64,000 nt of DNA, taken from the NCBI GenBank assembly GCA_963575745.1, contig CAUYUJ010012069.1:223679-287678 (forward strand). Direction: 5' to 3'. The notes beneath the pieces are model-generated. The model was not told where the DNA came from. It was given only the letters and a program-made list of their open reading frames with translations, and did not search any database. The first letter of the stretch is position 1. Each line of letters starts with the position of its first letter. The translations under genes and the position numbers were made by a program. The DNA comes from Prorocentrum cordatum (lineage: Eukaryota; Sar; Dinophyceae; Prorocentrales; Prorocentraceae). Below, piece after piece: positions 30,011-39,899 of this stretch.

Positions 30011-31133
30011 GGTTCCGCGAAGACCGCGCCCGTGGCAAGGCCATGGGCGGCCACGGATCGGAGCGCGGCGCAGACGCCGACGGCGGATGGCCGTCCTTTG
30101 CACAGAGCCAGTGCGCACGTAAGGGGATCCAACATGAAAAGGTGGCGACGTCCGAAATTCTTCATAGATCGGCACACATGTTTTACAGCAGCAGTGAGGC
30201 CCCGGGCCTCTCCCTGAACGATGTTGGAGATGGGGACCCCCCATTTCTTGCTCATCAGCACCGCCCGCCCCTTCTCCTTCAAGACCTCCGGCAGATCCGA
30301 AAGGGCGCCCTCTCTCTCCTGACTGTCCTCCTCCACCTCCTTCACCCAGTCGCCGATGTCGAGCTCCCCGTCAGGCCCCAGAACCCCTTCACGAGATCTG
30401 ACCTGAGCCTTACCCGAGAACCGCCACCGTTCACTGACGCGCCCTAGTTGTTGAACTTTGTCCGGAGGGAGGTCGCGTGAGACGACGCCGTAGCCCCAGA
30501 AGGAAGCGTCCGATGCCATAACCTTCGAACTCCACGGAGCCCCAAAATCACGACGAATCAAGGGAATGACGTTCCTGAAGGCCTCGAGCTCCCAGCGAAC
30601 AGAGTCCCAGAGCGGCACGGTGCCGTGATCACGATGACGAGCGATGAAGGTGTAGACGGACCGGAAGATGGAGAGCGACGTCCGACTGAGGAGGGCTAGG
30701 AAGGTGCAGTGCCCCACAACTTTCTCGATGTCGCGGGCGGACACCTTCCTCGTTTCTAGCGAGCCGTCCAGCGCAAGACGCATGCGCCACGCACGCTCAG
30801 GCCGCGGTCGAATGAAGCCCAGTCTTCCGTTGATTTCCCACCCAAGGACCTCCTCCTCCAGAGAGCTCGCGGCTACCTCGTGTGTCGGAAGGCCCAAGGA
30901 CTGCAGAGCTTCATCGACCTGACGCACCAGCCGCTCGACTGTCGATCGGCAGGTGCCCAGCGCCAAAAAATTGTCAACGTAGACGGTGTGGCACGCGGGG
31001 GTGGTCGCAGGCGCTGGCCCTCGGTCGCGCAGAAACGAGGTCTGCTCGAGGCCCGGAATGTCCTGGATGATGCGGCGATGCAAGGTCTGACAAACCCACA
31101 GTGCTCGTGACCAACCCATGGGCAGCACTAAGC
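30004..31133 (-). pseudogene. RT C-terminal part and RNase H of YRE-2 pol
   Basis: LPMGWSRALWVCQTLHRR is RT motif B, and TVYVDNFLALG is motif C with YVDN, as in YRE-1. The thumb (LGWEINGRLGFIRPRPERAW) follows, then RNase H with VMASDASFWGYGVVSR (first Asp), QGEARGLTAAVKHV (Glu) and HLFMLDPLTCALALCKGRPS (Asp). The closing motif RNHADGPSRG appears in another frame at about 30000-30030, so a frameshift precedes it. A one-base change near 31130 separates this piece from the upstream RT piece. Confidence 0.82.
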
Positions 31134-32286
31134 CGGGGATACACAGGGGTGCCCGGGCTCACTCTCACGCCGCCCACCTCAGCAAGGCCAGCCATCCAGG
31201 CCGGCACCGCCGGCAGCGCGAACAAGTTGCGCACGCGCTCCGGCAGCTCGAAGTGGTAGAAGGCATCCTTGATGTCCACGTGGCCGACGCACAGCCGCGC
31301 CCCGTCCGGCACCTCGAGGTTCCCGAGGCCAGCGCCCGCGCTGAGCTGGACGGGGTCCGCGGCCGAGAACCAGCAGTTGGAGCGGCGGCAGTCGACGACC
31401 AGCCGCTGGCTCCCGTTTTTCTTTCTCACGAAGAAGAGCGAACAAAACTCCTGCGGCTGGATGGCGTAGTCGATCATCCCGGCCCTCTCGAGCCTCTTGA
31501 CCAGCCGCCGGTATTCATGCGGAGAGTTCCGAAGCACCTCGTCCATGTAGGTATCCCGAGGGGCCCCCTTGAGGTTGTAGGAGGCTGCTTCTGGTTCGAG
31601 AAGATGAGAGTCAAGAAACCCGTCGACTTCAGCTTGACCGCCGGCCCCAAAAAGATCTGCCAAGGGAACGGGGCAAAAAGATCTGCCAAGGGAACGGGGC
31701 GATTGCCGCTCACCGGCAGGGAGGCCTTCATATCGTCGAAGGGCACCACGGTGGACTGGACGTCCTCGCACACCGTGCACCCCCGGAGCTCCTGCAGGGC
31801 CCCCGAGGGCGAGAGAGCAGGCGGCGGGCCCATCGCCGCGGCGGCCGCGCATACACGTCGCTGCACTACCACGTGCGGAGCCCGCCGCTCGCCAGGCTGC
31901 GAGACGGAAGACCCCCGCTCGCCGCCCGCCAGGTCGTTGAGGGTGTAGATCGCCCGGTTGGCTAGGTTGGCGACGGCCTGGCGCCTCAGGATGCGACGCC
32001 TCGCGCGCCGACATGGGGCCCGGGGTCGGTCGTCGCCAGTAGCCGCTGAGCGGACCGACGCGTCGATGTCAGCAGTACTCCGGGCGAGATAAGGAAGAGG
32101 AAAAATGTCACGATGACGTGGGCCGTCCGATCGCAGCGGCCGAGCTGGCTTATCCGAACCGGGAGGCCCAAGCCCAGGAGGGTGACTATGAATTAAGCCT
32201 TCATCAGGCACAGCACGATGCATGCCAGGAGGTAGTGTCGGGGCAGGAGGGCAATGCTGGCACCCCTCCTCCCCGGGGGCTCTCAC
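31134..32286 (-). pseudogene. pol N-terminal part and RT fingers/palm of YRE-2
   Basis: The frame starts at GTG 32286, overlapping the gag stop as GTGA; in YRE-1 the same junction is ATGA, so the ATG has probably mutated. The first ~200 residues are unrecognised. A 26-bp tandem duplication at 31649-31700 shifts the frame, after which the RT reads EFCSLFFVRKKNGSQRLVVD (fingers) and LCVGHVDIKDAFYHFELP (first catalytic Asp). The duplicated unit is visible in protein as a repeated PVPLADLF. Confidence 0.78.
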
Positions 32287-33605
32287 CCCTTCTCCTTGTC
32301 CTTGTTGTTGCCCTTGTTGTCCTTCCTCCTCAGCTCCCTCTCCCCCTTGGCCTTCCTGATGTTCTTCATGATGGCCGCGCCCTTCTCTACCTGCAACTTC
32401 ACGTGCTCTAGGAGAGCGGGCGCCACCATCATCAGGTCCCCCGCCCGGCTGAGGCCCGAGAAGGCCGTGGCCTCCTCGATGGACAACCGCGAGGTGGACC
32501 CCGCGTCGGTCTCCCTGATCTTATCGTGGTACGCCCACTCGATGGTCTGTACCCTGCGCGCCGCCGCCTCCATGCACGCCAGGTTCGTCACGTCCAATTG
32601 ATCGTACTGGCCCGCGAGCTCGATGATGCGCAGCAAGGTCTCATGCTCTGCCACCCCCCACTGCTCAGGCTTCAGAGAGCACGTACTGCGGAACGTCAGA
32701 TGATGGTCCAAGGGGGTGTGGTGCCGCCGCAGGAAGTGCAGGCACCAGCTCATGCTGCGGGGGCCGCTCACGGGGAAGTCGTCGAAGTCTTCCTGTTGGC
32801 AGCTATCCACCACATCACGCCAGTCACGCATACGGCCCTGCGGGCTGAACTTGATGGCCAGCGTGCGCGCGTCCTGCGCCGGGGCCTCCTTGGGCGGAGG
32901 ACGCGGCGCCACCCTCTTGACGAAGTCAGCCTCGTCCTCGTCACTGAACTCTACGAACACCGCGTCCTTGCCGTCGGGCGAGTAGACGCCCTTGCAACCG
33001 ATGTACACCGTCACGGGCTTCACCTCGCGGCCCACGTCGTAGCCCAACGAGTTGCCCTCTTCCACCACGCGCCACACGCCGGTCCCAGGCGTAGCAGTCC
33101 CCGCTGCCACGCCGCCGCCCGCGTCTGCGCCGTCAGGGGCGCCATCACGGAGCGCCGGCTGCACGAACCCCGCGCCAACGACGTCCTCGATCGGCACCCT
33201 GCGGCCGTCCGGCGCCCGGGCCACGGTCATGGTGACAGGGGCCTCGCCGTGCTGCTTGGCGCCCTTCAACGCCAGGGTGGCGCCCTTCTTCACGCACTTC
33301 TCAAGGAAGGCCCCGTCGATCTCGCCGCGCTGGAAGGAGTACACGGCGTCCTGGAACCCAGCAGGGAGGCGTCCGTCTGTCGCCGGGCGGATCCATTCCA
33401 CCGGGCTGTCGTCGGGACTGCCTCCCTCGATCGTCTCCGCATACATGTCCCCATCGGGCGTTGCCACCACCCAGTGCACGGCACCGCTCTTGTCGACGGG
33501 CAGCGCCCAGCACAGCACTCGCTCATGCCAGAGATCCTCCTCGGCGTAGCGGACTAGAATCACGTCCCCCGGCACCAGGTCGGACGATGACACCACGGCC
33601 AGCAT
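32283..33605 (-). CDS. Gag-like protein of YRE-2
   Basis: An intact 440-residue ORF from ATG 33605, overlapping ORF1 by 83 nt. The N-terminal third (VPGDVILVRYAEEDLWHERV) has a Tudor- or PWWP-like beta pattern, which is only an impression. The middle is acidic (FVEFSDEDEADFV). A C-terminal helical domain (LRIIELAGQYDQLDVTNLAC, then MEAAARRVQTIEW) parallels the VKNLHCVEALVRRFIQIE region of the YRE-1 Gag. The tail is Lys-rich (RRKDNKGNNKDKEKG). The shared helix and basic end support a common Gag family. Confidence 0.7.
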   Translation of the reverse strand: MLAVVSSSDLVPGDVILVRYAEEDLWHERVLCWALPVDKSGAVHWVVATPDGDMYAETIEGGSPDDSPVEWIRPATDGRLPAGFQDAVYSFQRGEIDGAFLEKCVKKGATLALKGAKQHGEAPVTMTVARAPDGRRVPIEDVVGAGFVQPALRDGAPDGADAGGGVAAGTATPGTGVWRVVEEGNSLGYDVGREVKPVTVYIGCKGVYSPDGKDAVFVEFSDEDEADFVKRVAPRPPPKEAPAQDARTLAIKFSPQGRMRDWRDVVDSCQQEDFDDFPVSGPRSMSWCLHFLRRHHTPLDHHLTFRSTCSLKPEQWGVAEHETLLRIIELAGQYDQLDVTNLACMEAAARRVQTIEWAYHDKIRETDAGSTSRLSIEEATAFSGLSRAGDLMMVAPALLEHVKLQVEKGAAIMKNIRKAKGERELRRKDNKGNNKDKEKG

Positions 33606-34005
33606 GTTGTCCTCGACGAGCGCACCCTTGCGCCAGGCAGGCGACCGAGCCGGCTCCGCAGCCCCAGGCCGCCGCCGCGATCAGCACCACGGCCCACAGC
33701 GGCAGGCAGGCGCCCGCGCGGCCGTCGGCGCCCGCGTCCTCGCGGGCCGGCGAGGGGCAAGGCGCCGCCTCCTCGCGTGCCGGCGCCTCGCACGGCGGGC
33801 ACGAGGGCGCCGCGCAGGTCACCTGCGGGCAGCTCAGCGACGGCGGCGCCGGGGGCGCCGGGCAAGTGAGCGAGACCGGTGGGCAGCTCAGCACAGGCGC
33901 CGGGCACCCCGGCTGCGGCGGGCAGGCGGGGCAGCGGCCCAGCCAGGCTCCGCCGATGTTCGCCGCCCCGAGGATCGCAGCCTGGGCGACCTGGCCGACG
34001 ACCAT
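33523..34005 (-). CDS. ORF1 of YRE-2: Cys-Pro-rich small membrane protein
   Basis: About 160 residues from ATG 34005 (MVVGQVAQAAILGAANIGG). A cluster of Cys-Pro pairs follows (RCPACPPQPGCPAP, LSCPPVSLTCPAP, LSCPQVTCAAPSCPPCEAP), then an acidic spacer, then a hydrophobic segment (LPLWAVVLIAAAAWGCGAG) and a short basic tail. It has the same architecture as ORF1 of YRE-1 with little direct sequence identity. Function is unknown. Confidence 0.65.
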   Translation of the reverse strand: MVVGQVAQAAILGAANIGGAWLGRCPACPPQPGCPAPVLSCPPVSLTCPAPPAPPSLSCPQVTCAAPSCPPCEAPAREEAAPCPSPAREDAGADGRAGACLPLWAVVLIAAAAWGCGAGSVACLAQGCARRGQHAGRGVIVRPGAGGRDSSPLRRGGSLA

Positions 34006-34053
34006 GCACCAGTCCTGATCGTCGCGAGGCCGGCGGGGGCTCGCGTACGAAAA

Positions 34054-34134
34054 AGGCTTGAGCAGAGGTAGCCACATACGGTGGACGGCTTTACAAGTGA
34101 GCTGCAATACAAACTCGTGTGGAACACTGCAATA
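34054..34134 (-). repeat. YRE-2 repeat A1 (5' end)
   Basis: A direct copy of 27585-27667. It lies about 50 bp upstream of the ORF1 start. Confidence 0.85.
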
Positions 34135-34184
34135 TATATCATTGTGTCGTTCAATGTTTGTTGCTTGCCTGCGTTTTCGGGCTT

Positions 34185-34530
34185 CTGACCTTCCAAGATT
34201 GCCGAGGAAGCCTCGAACATCGCCCCAAGACGGCCCAAAAGGCCCCCGAGAGGCCCCCAAGACAGCCCAAGAGGGCGCCCAAACGGTCCAAGAGGCGCCC
34301 AAGACGGCCCAAGAGGGCTTCAAGACGGCCCCAAGAGGTGCCAAAGAGGGGGAACACGAACTGACAATGGAGATGTCCGCCCCAATGGGCCCCCAAGAGG
34401 CCCCCGAGAGGCCCCCCCGAGAAGCACCCAAGAGGTGCCTCCAACAGCTAAATGAGGAAGCACGGAGAACCCCCCAGAAGCCCTTCAGATGCCCCCACGA
34501 AGACCCAAGAGGTTCCCAAGAGGCCCTCAG
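34185..34530. repeat. CCCAAGAGGC minisatellite, forward arm
   Basis: Short units such as GGCCCAAGAGGC and CCCCCGAGAGGCCC. The reverse-complement array lies at 35800-36340. Confidence 0.85.
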
Positions 34531-34594
34531 GAGGCACGACTATGTCACGCGCCTGTGCTTGATAGCGCTGTCCAAGAGCTTCTAGCGCGCCCCC

Positions 34595-34656
34595 GGCCTG
34601 GGCTAGAACCATCGCGCGCGCTTCGCGCGCGCTCAGGTTCTAGCAGGCCCCAGGCC
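34595..34656. repeat. long imperfect hairpin
   Basis: GGCCTGGGCTAGAACC with a GCGCGCGC run, loop TTC, then the complementary GCGCGCGC, GGTTCTAG and CCCCAGGCC. The stem is close to 29 bp with a few mismatches. Confidence 0.75.
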
Positions 34657-34832
34657 TTGACGAATTCACTGCTCCACTGAAGTAGTGGACCACAGTCCAC
34701 GCATACCAATCTGCATCCCGAAAGGCCTTCGAGGAAAATTGTTGTGTAGGGGGCGGAGGCCGTATGAATCGGGTTCCCAGAAGGCCTTCTGGGAGCATGG
34801 GTTTGGGGCGTCTTGGGGAGCCTGTGGGGCGT

Positions 34833-34833
34833 G

Positions 34834-34869
<36 letters not shown>
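34833..34869. repeat. (GTC)n microsatellite
   Basis: About 12 GTC units. Confidence 0.95.
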
Positions 34870-34870
<1 letters not shown>

Positions 34871-35329
34871 GTTGCTACGACCCATTCCCGAACCTGACCT
34901 TGGGGGTGGCCTAACCTGGCGCAGCCCCGATTGGCAACAGACCCGACACGTCCCGTCCAAACTGAACGCCAGGTTCGAACTCGCCCAACACGAAGGGACG
35001 GCAGCTGCGGTCGCCAGTTGTCTCGCGCCGAGTCCGTACGTTTTACTACAGAGGTCTCATTTCTAATTCGGTGTAATTGCAATTCCAGTTTGGGGCCTGG
35101 AGCGGGTCTCATTTGTAATTCGCCAGAGAAATTAGACATGAGCAGCGCTCAAAGGTTGAACTCCTTGAAACTGGGCGCACGAAGATACCTCCGTCGGCGT
35201 TTCACGCACGGGTGATGCGATAGGCAGGATGACGACGACAGCAACGCCAACGATGATAATGACCCAGCGTTGGTCGCCCGTCGCAGACATCACCAGAGGC
35301 AAGCCTTGGCGCGCTCTCCTGAGACGCGT
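34870..35329. other. no gene seen
   Basis: Non-repetitive sequence without a recognised coding region. AATTCGGTGTAATTGCAATT and TGTAATTCG phrases near 35070-35120 form a weak local repeat. Confidence 0.45.
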
Positions 35330-35530
35330 CTGATGCCGCGGGGGCTCCTGGCATCAAAATCTGAGGCCGCCAGCGGCCCTGCCATCAAAATCTACTGCCG
35401 CCAGGGACAGTGGCATCAAAATCTGATGCCGCGGGCGCTCCTGGCATCAAAATCTGAGGCCGCCAGCGGTCCTGCTATCAAAATCTGCTGCCGCCAGGGG
35501 CCGTGGCATCAAAATCAGATGCCGCCAGCG
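35330..35530. repeat. GGCATCAAAATCTGATGCC array, reverse arm
   Basis: About five units of GGCATCAAAATCTGATGCCG and variants, the reverse complement of the 36560-37075 array. Each unit is itself a small hairpin. Confidence 0.85.
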
Positions 35531-35645
35531 GCCGTGCTGCTGCTGCTGCTGGTGCTGCTGCTGCTGTTGCTGCTGCTGCTCCTCCTCCTCCTCCTCCTCC
35601 TCCTCCTCCTCCTCCTCCTCCTCCTCCTCCTCCTCCCCCTCGCGG
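35531..35645. repeat. (CTG)n then (CTC)n trinucleotide tract
   Basis: GCTGCTGCTG units followed by about 20 CTC units. Confidence 0.95.
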
Positions 35646-35799
35646 GCATCAGATTTTGATGCTGGGGCCGTTGCAGCATCAGATTGCGAAGGCCTTACGG
35701 CCGGTGCCGCCGACCCTGAAGGGGAACGACGACGGCGGCGGCGGCGGTAGCGACGACGACGATGCTGACGTGGGTTGAGTCCTCAAACGTGCTTCTTGG

Positions 35800-36340
35800 G
35801 GTTTCTTCCGAGCGCTCTCGGGGGCCTCTGGTGGGATGTTTGGGGGCCTCTTGGGAGCCTCTTGGGGCCTCTTGGGGCTTCCTGGGGGCCTCTTGGGAGC
35901 TTCTCGGGGCTGAAGGCTCGAAATGTCCGTTCAGGTCCCCCGTCTGGGCACTCTCTTGGAACCGTCTTGGGGGCCTCTTGTGCCGTCTTGGAGGCGTCTT
36001 GGGCCGTCTTGGGGCACTCTTGGGCCGTTTGGGGACTCTCTTGGAGGCCTCTTGGGCCGTCTCGGGGCGACCTTGGGGGCCTCTTGGGCCGTCTTGGCGC
36101 GTGGGGAAGCGGAAGAGGCGAGAACGCCAAAATTCTTGAAATACGTATGGGAAATCCATGATTTTTGCCTCTTGGGGCTCTCGTGGGAACAGTCCTGGAG
36201 GCCTCTTGGGGCGTCTCGCGGGCCTCTTGGGGCGTCTGGAGGCCGTCAAGGCGTCTTGGACAGATCATTCGGCGATTCGGGGCCCTCTTGGATCGTCTTG
36301 GGGGCCTCTTGGGGCACTCTTGGCCCGTCTTGGGACCCAC
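35800..36340. repeat. GCCTCTTGGG minisatellite, reverse arm
   Basis: Units GGGGGCCTCTTGGG and GGGCCGTCTTGG. It pairs in inverted orientation with 34185-34530. Confidence 0.88.
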
Positions 36341-36559
36341 CCCGGGACAACCCCCCCCCCCCGCCGGGGAAGGGTTCAAAGGGAAGGGCCTTCCCTTCGA
36401 CTCAATTACGACGTTGCTCAATTTCGCTTTGGACTGGCACGCTTCAGGAGGAGGCCCTGGGAGAGGGGTAGAAGCAACGACGCTGTGCGGAAAGGGGAAG
36501 GAACGACGACGACGACGAAGAAGGGAACAGACGGAGAAGCCTCTTCCACACGCCGACAG

Positions 36560-37075
36560 GGTCGGCGGATTTTGATGCCAGGGGCCCCGTGCGGCCGCCT
36601 GCGTCATTAGATTTCGATGCCTGCAGGGCTGCTATCGGAATTTGATTTTGACGACTGGGCCGTCACGGCAACAGGTTATTGATGCCAGGGTGCCCCCACG
36701 GCATCAGATTTTTGATGCTGGGGCCCCTGGCGGCATCAGATTTCGATGCCGGGCCCCTGGCGGCATCAGATCTTGATGCTGGGGCCCCTGGCGACAGCCG
36801 ATTTCGATGCCAGGGCCCCTGGCGGCCTCAGATTTTGATGCCGGGGCCCCTGGCGGCATCAGATTTTGATGCCGGGACCCTTGGCGGCATCAGATTTTGA
36901 TGCCGGGGCCCCCGGCAGCCTCCCTCAGCTTTTGATGCCTCGGCCCCTGGCGGCTTCAGATTTTGAAGCCCAGGCCCCTGGCGGCATCAGATTTTGATGC
37001 TGGGGCCCCTGGCGGCATCAGCTTATGATGCTGGGGCCCCTGGCGGCCTCAGATTTTGATGCCATGCAGATTTTG
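36560..37075. repeat. ~31-bp repeat with a built-in hairpin
   Basis: Units of GGCATCAGATTTTGATGCC plus GGGGCCCCTGGC. Each unit forms a 7-bp stem (GGCATCA / TGATGCC) with the loop GATTT. About 13 units. Confidence 0.9.
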
Positions 37076-38210
37076 ACGACGACAGCGACGACGTCAGTGA
37101 TTTCCGTGGGCATCTTCTGGGAGTGATGAAGGAAGCACAAGTGGAAGAGCGAGGGGACAGTGGTCCACCAAAGGGGAGAACACAGTCCCTACCAAAGGGG
37201 AGAACACAGTCCCCGCTGAAAATCTGTCCCTGGACCCCTGCCGGAGTCCATCTGGTGCAAATTTTCATCCCAGATCCGTTTTTGACGGTCCCGGAGCGCG
37301 AAACTGGGCCCTAGAGGCTGAAGAAAGGAAAACACAGTCCCGAACCCAGAAACTCGAACCTGCTCGCCCTGCTGGCTGAAACCAGTGCTGGGTCACCTCA
37401 GACCCCCAGCCAATTCCAAAATGCTTCCCTCCCCCCCCGGCACTGGGCCCTGGCCCTGGCGCGGTCGCTGCTTTTTAGCCGCGAGATCGGGCAGCGGAGG
37501 TCCAGCACACGCGGTCGATGCTGCCGGTCCTCTGGATCAGCAGCGCAGTGCCTCGCTCAGGAGGCGGGAGGAGGGCCTCCTGCTCCTGCTCCTCCTCGGT
37601 CGAAGTCCCAGGAACGTTGTTCTGGCACGACTTAGGGCTGTCAGGACGCAGCAGTCAGGATGATTCGCGGCGTTGAAATCCCAGAAACGGTGTTGGCACG
37701 ATTGAGCATTCTCAGAAGGTTGTCTTCTAATGGGCCAATTCCCGCAATGAGAGCTGATTGTTTCAGGGGCCTATGAATAAGGAACTTGGAGGGAGGTCGG
37801 TTTTACTGCAACATGGTGCGCCTTGGGTTGACACTGGTTCTCCTCCTCCTCCGCCTCCTCTTTGTTATCGGATCGTTGGGGGGTGGGGAGGCTTCCTGGT
37901 AGCCGCGGCTGGTCGCAGCTCGAAGAACGGGTCAGGAAGGACCTCTGGAGAGGTCGAAAAGAAGATGCTGCGCATTTTTTGGAACCGAGGGCTCAGAACT
38001 CTGGCGGCTGCAAATCACAGGAGCTGGATTAGTATTGCATATCCGTGCGTCTTGGAACAATTGTCCTGTCCACGGGAGTGTAAAACCGGCCCAGGGCGGG
38101 GGTCAACAAGTCCAGGGGCTGGCGACTCGGGAAAACACAGGAGGGGACTTGTTTTGTGACCGCTGGCAGGAGGGCCGTTCTTGCCAGGGGGCCCGCGACA
38201 AGGTCCACAC
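37076..38210. other. no gene recognised
   Basis: Contains one 22-bp direct duplication (AAAGGGGAGAACACAGTCCC at about 37170-37212) and CTC-rich stretches near 37570 and 37840. Short ORFs have no recognisable domains. Confidence 0.5.
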
Positions 38211-38214
38211 ATGG

Positions 38215-38435
38215 TCCGAGGAGGTAGGAGGGAGGAGGAGGGATGAGGAAGAGGATGAGGGCGGGATGAGGAAGAGGATGAGGAAGAGGATGGGGAGGAT
38301 GAAGAAGAGGAGGATGAGGAGGATGAGCAGGGATGGGAAGGAGGGGCGAGGCAGGAGGACCAGGAGGGAGGAGGATGAGAAGGATGGTGGTGATGGAGAT
38401 GACGATGACGATGGTGATGCTGATGCTGATGCTGC

Positions 38436-38468
<33 letters not shown>

Positions 38469-38772
38469 CGGTGATAATGATGATGGCGGTGGTGGTGATG
38501 ATAATGATGATGATGTTTTCAATGCTGGTAATGATGCTGATGAAGATGATGATAATGATGACGATGACAATTATCATGATGACTGTGATGATGATGATGA
38601 TGATGATGACGATGATGGTGATGATGAGGAAGACGAGGTTGAGGACGAGGATGACGATATCTGCTGAGGACAGATGATGAGGAGAGGTGCTGCTGCTGAC
38701 GACAACGATGATGATGATGGTGGTGCTGATGCTGGTGATGATGATGCTGATGCTGATGACGATGACGATGAC

Positions 38773-38822
<50 letters not shown>

Positions 38823-38839
38823 GGATGAGGATGAGGATG

Positions 38840-38905
<66 letters not shown>

Positions 38906-38990
38906 CTGATGCTGATGCTGATGCTGATGCTGATGATGATGATGCTGCTGCTGCTGCTGCAGATGATGATGACGACGATGACGCTGGCGA
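38215..38990. repeat. GAGGAT then (GAT)n microsatellite
   Basis: 38215-38340 is GAGGAT-rich; 38390-38990 is dominated by GAT, GCT and GAC triplets. The Asp-rich, Met-rich and Ile/Ser-rich ORFs are translations of this tract. Confidence 0.95.
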
Positions 38991-39094
38991 TCATACTGTT
39001 GTTGTTGATGATTCTACTGCTGGTAATGGCGAGAGGAGAAACTCTGCCGATCCGGCGTGTGAGTTTCTGACAGCGTGGGCTTGAGCTCGCTCAA

Positions 39095-39650
39095 ACTTCG
39101 CTCTGGAGGGGGGGGGGTCGGGGGGGGGGGGACGCAAACGACGAAAAACCGACGGAAGAATTGACACGCGAGGGGGGGGGGAAAGGAGAGGAGGGGGGGG
39201 GGGGACAGGAGAGAAGGGGGGGGAGAGGGGAGGGGGAAAGGAGGGAGGGGGGGGGGACAGGAGAGAGGGGGGGGGGACAGGAGAAAAGGGGGGAGGGGGG
39301 GGACAGGAGAGAGGGGGGGGGGAAAGGGGGGGGGGCTGGACAGGACAGAGGGAGAGGGGGGATAGGAGAGAGGGGGGGGACAGGAGAGCGGGGGGGGGTA
39401 AGGTGAAAGGGGAGAGGGGGGGGAGGGAAAGGAGAGAGGGGGGGGGGAGGGGACAAGAGAGAGGTGGGGAGGGGGGGTCCGGAGAGAAGGGGGGGAGGAG
39501 GGGGGGGGGGTGGACAGGAGGGAGGGGGGAGAGGACAGGAGAGGCGGGGGAGGGGGAAGGGAAAGGAGAGAGGAGAGGGGGGAGGGGGGGGACAGGAGAG
39601 AGGGGGAGGGGGACAGGAGAGAGGAGGGGAGGTGGGGAGGGGGGGCCGGG
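39095..39650. repeat. G-run minisatellite (GACAGGAGAGAGGGGGGG)
   Basis: Units of about 16-20 bp, each with a run of 7-11 G. Many G-runs are closely spaced on the plus strand, so quadruplex folding is possible. Confidence 0.93.
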
Positions 39651-39654
39651 ATCA

Positions 39655-39733
39655 TCTCCATCACCATCACCATCACCATCACCACCGTCACACCACCATC
39701 ATCATCATCATCATCATCATCATCACCCGGAGC
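39655..39733. repeat. (CATCAC)n / (ATC)n microsatellite
   Basis: CATCACCATCACC units, then about 9 ATC units. Confidence 0.93.
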
Positions 39734-39899
39734 GCCCCGGGTCGGCGGCACTGGCCGGAGGCCACTACAAGAAGAGGAGGGAAAGGGGAGGCAGGAGGCA
39801 GACTCCCTCCTCCTCCTCGTCGTCATCCTCTTCAACCTCCTCCTCTTCCACCTCCTCCTCTTCCTCGTGTGCACCCATGACTCTATATATGGCACGGCT

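Larger units (their letters stand above)
27518..34134 (-). mobile_element. tyrosine-recombinase retrotransposon YRE-2
   Basis: Reading the minus strand: A1 (34054-34134), ORF1, Gag, pol (RT, RNase H), tyrosine recombinase, methyltransferase-like domain, then a short repeat B1 (27809-27832), an (AT)n stretch, A2 (27585-27667) and B2 (27518-27541). The A copies match over about 80 bp with several transitions, so this copy is older than YRE-1. The B repeat is only about 24 bp, so the split-repeat reading is less secure here than for YRE-1. No large interruption is present; the 6.6 kb is probably close to the intact length. Confidence 0.75.

Noticed and set aside
38029-39084. Long Asp-rich, Met-rich and Ile/Ser-rich ORFs on both strands
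   Set aside because: They are translations of a GAT/GAC/GCT microsatellite in different frames.
39014-39880. Pro/Leu/Ser-rich C-terminal part of the 373-codon minus ORF
   Set aside because: It is a translation of the G-run minisatellite and CTC tracts; only the part above about 39900 looks like real coding.
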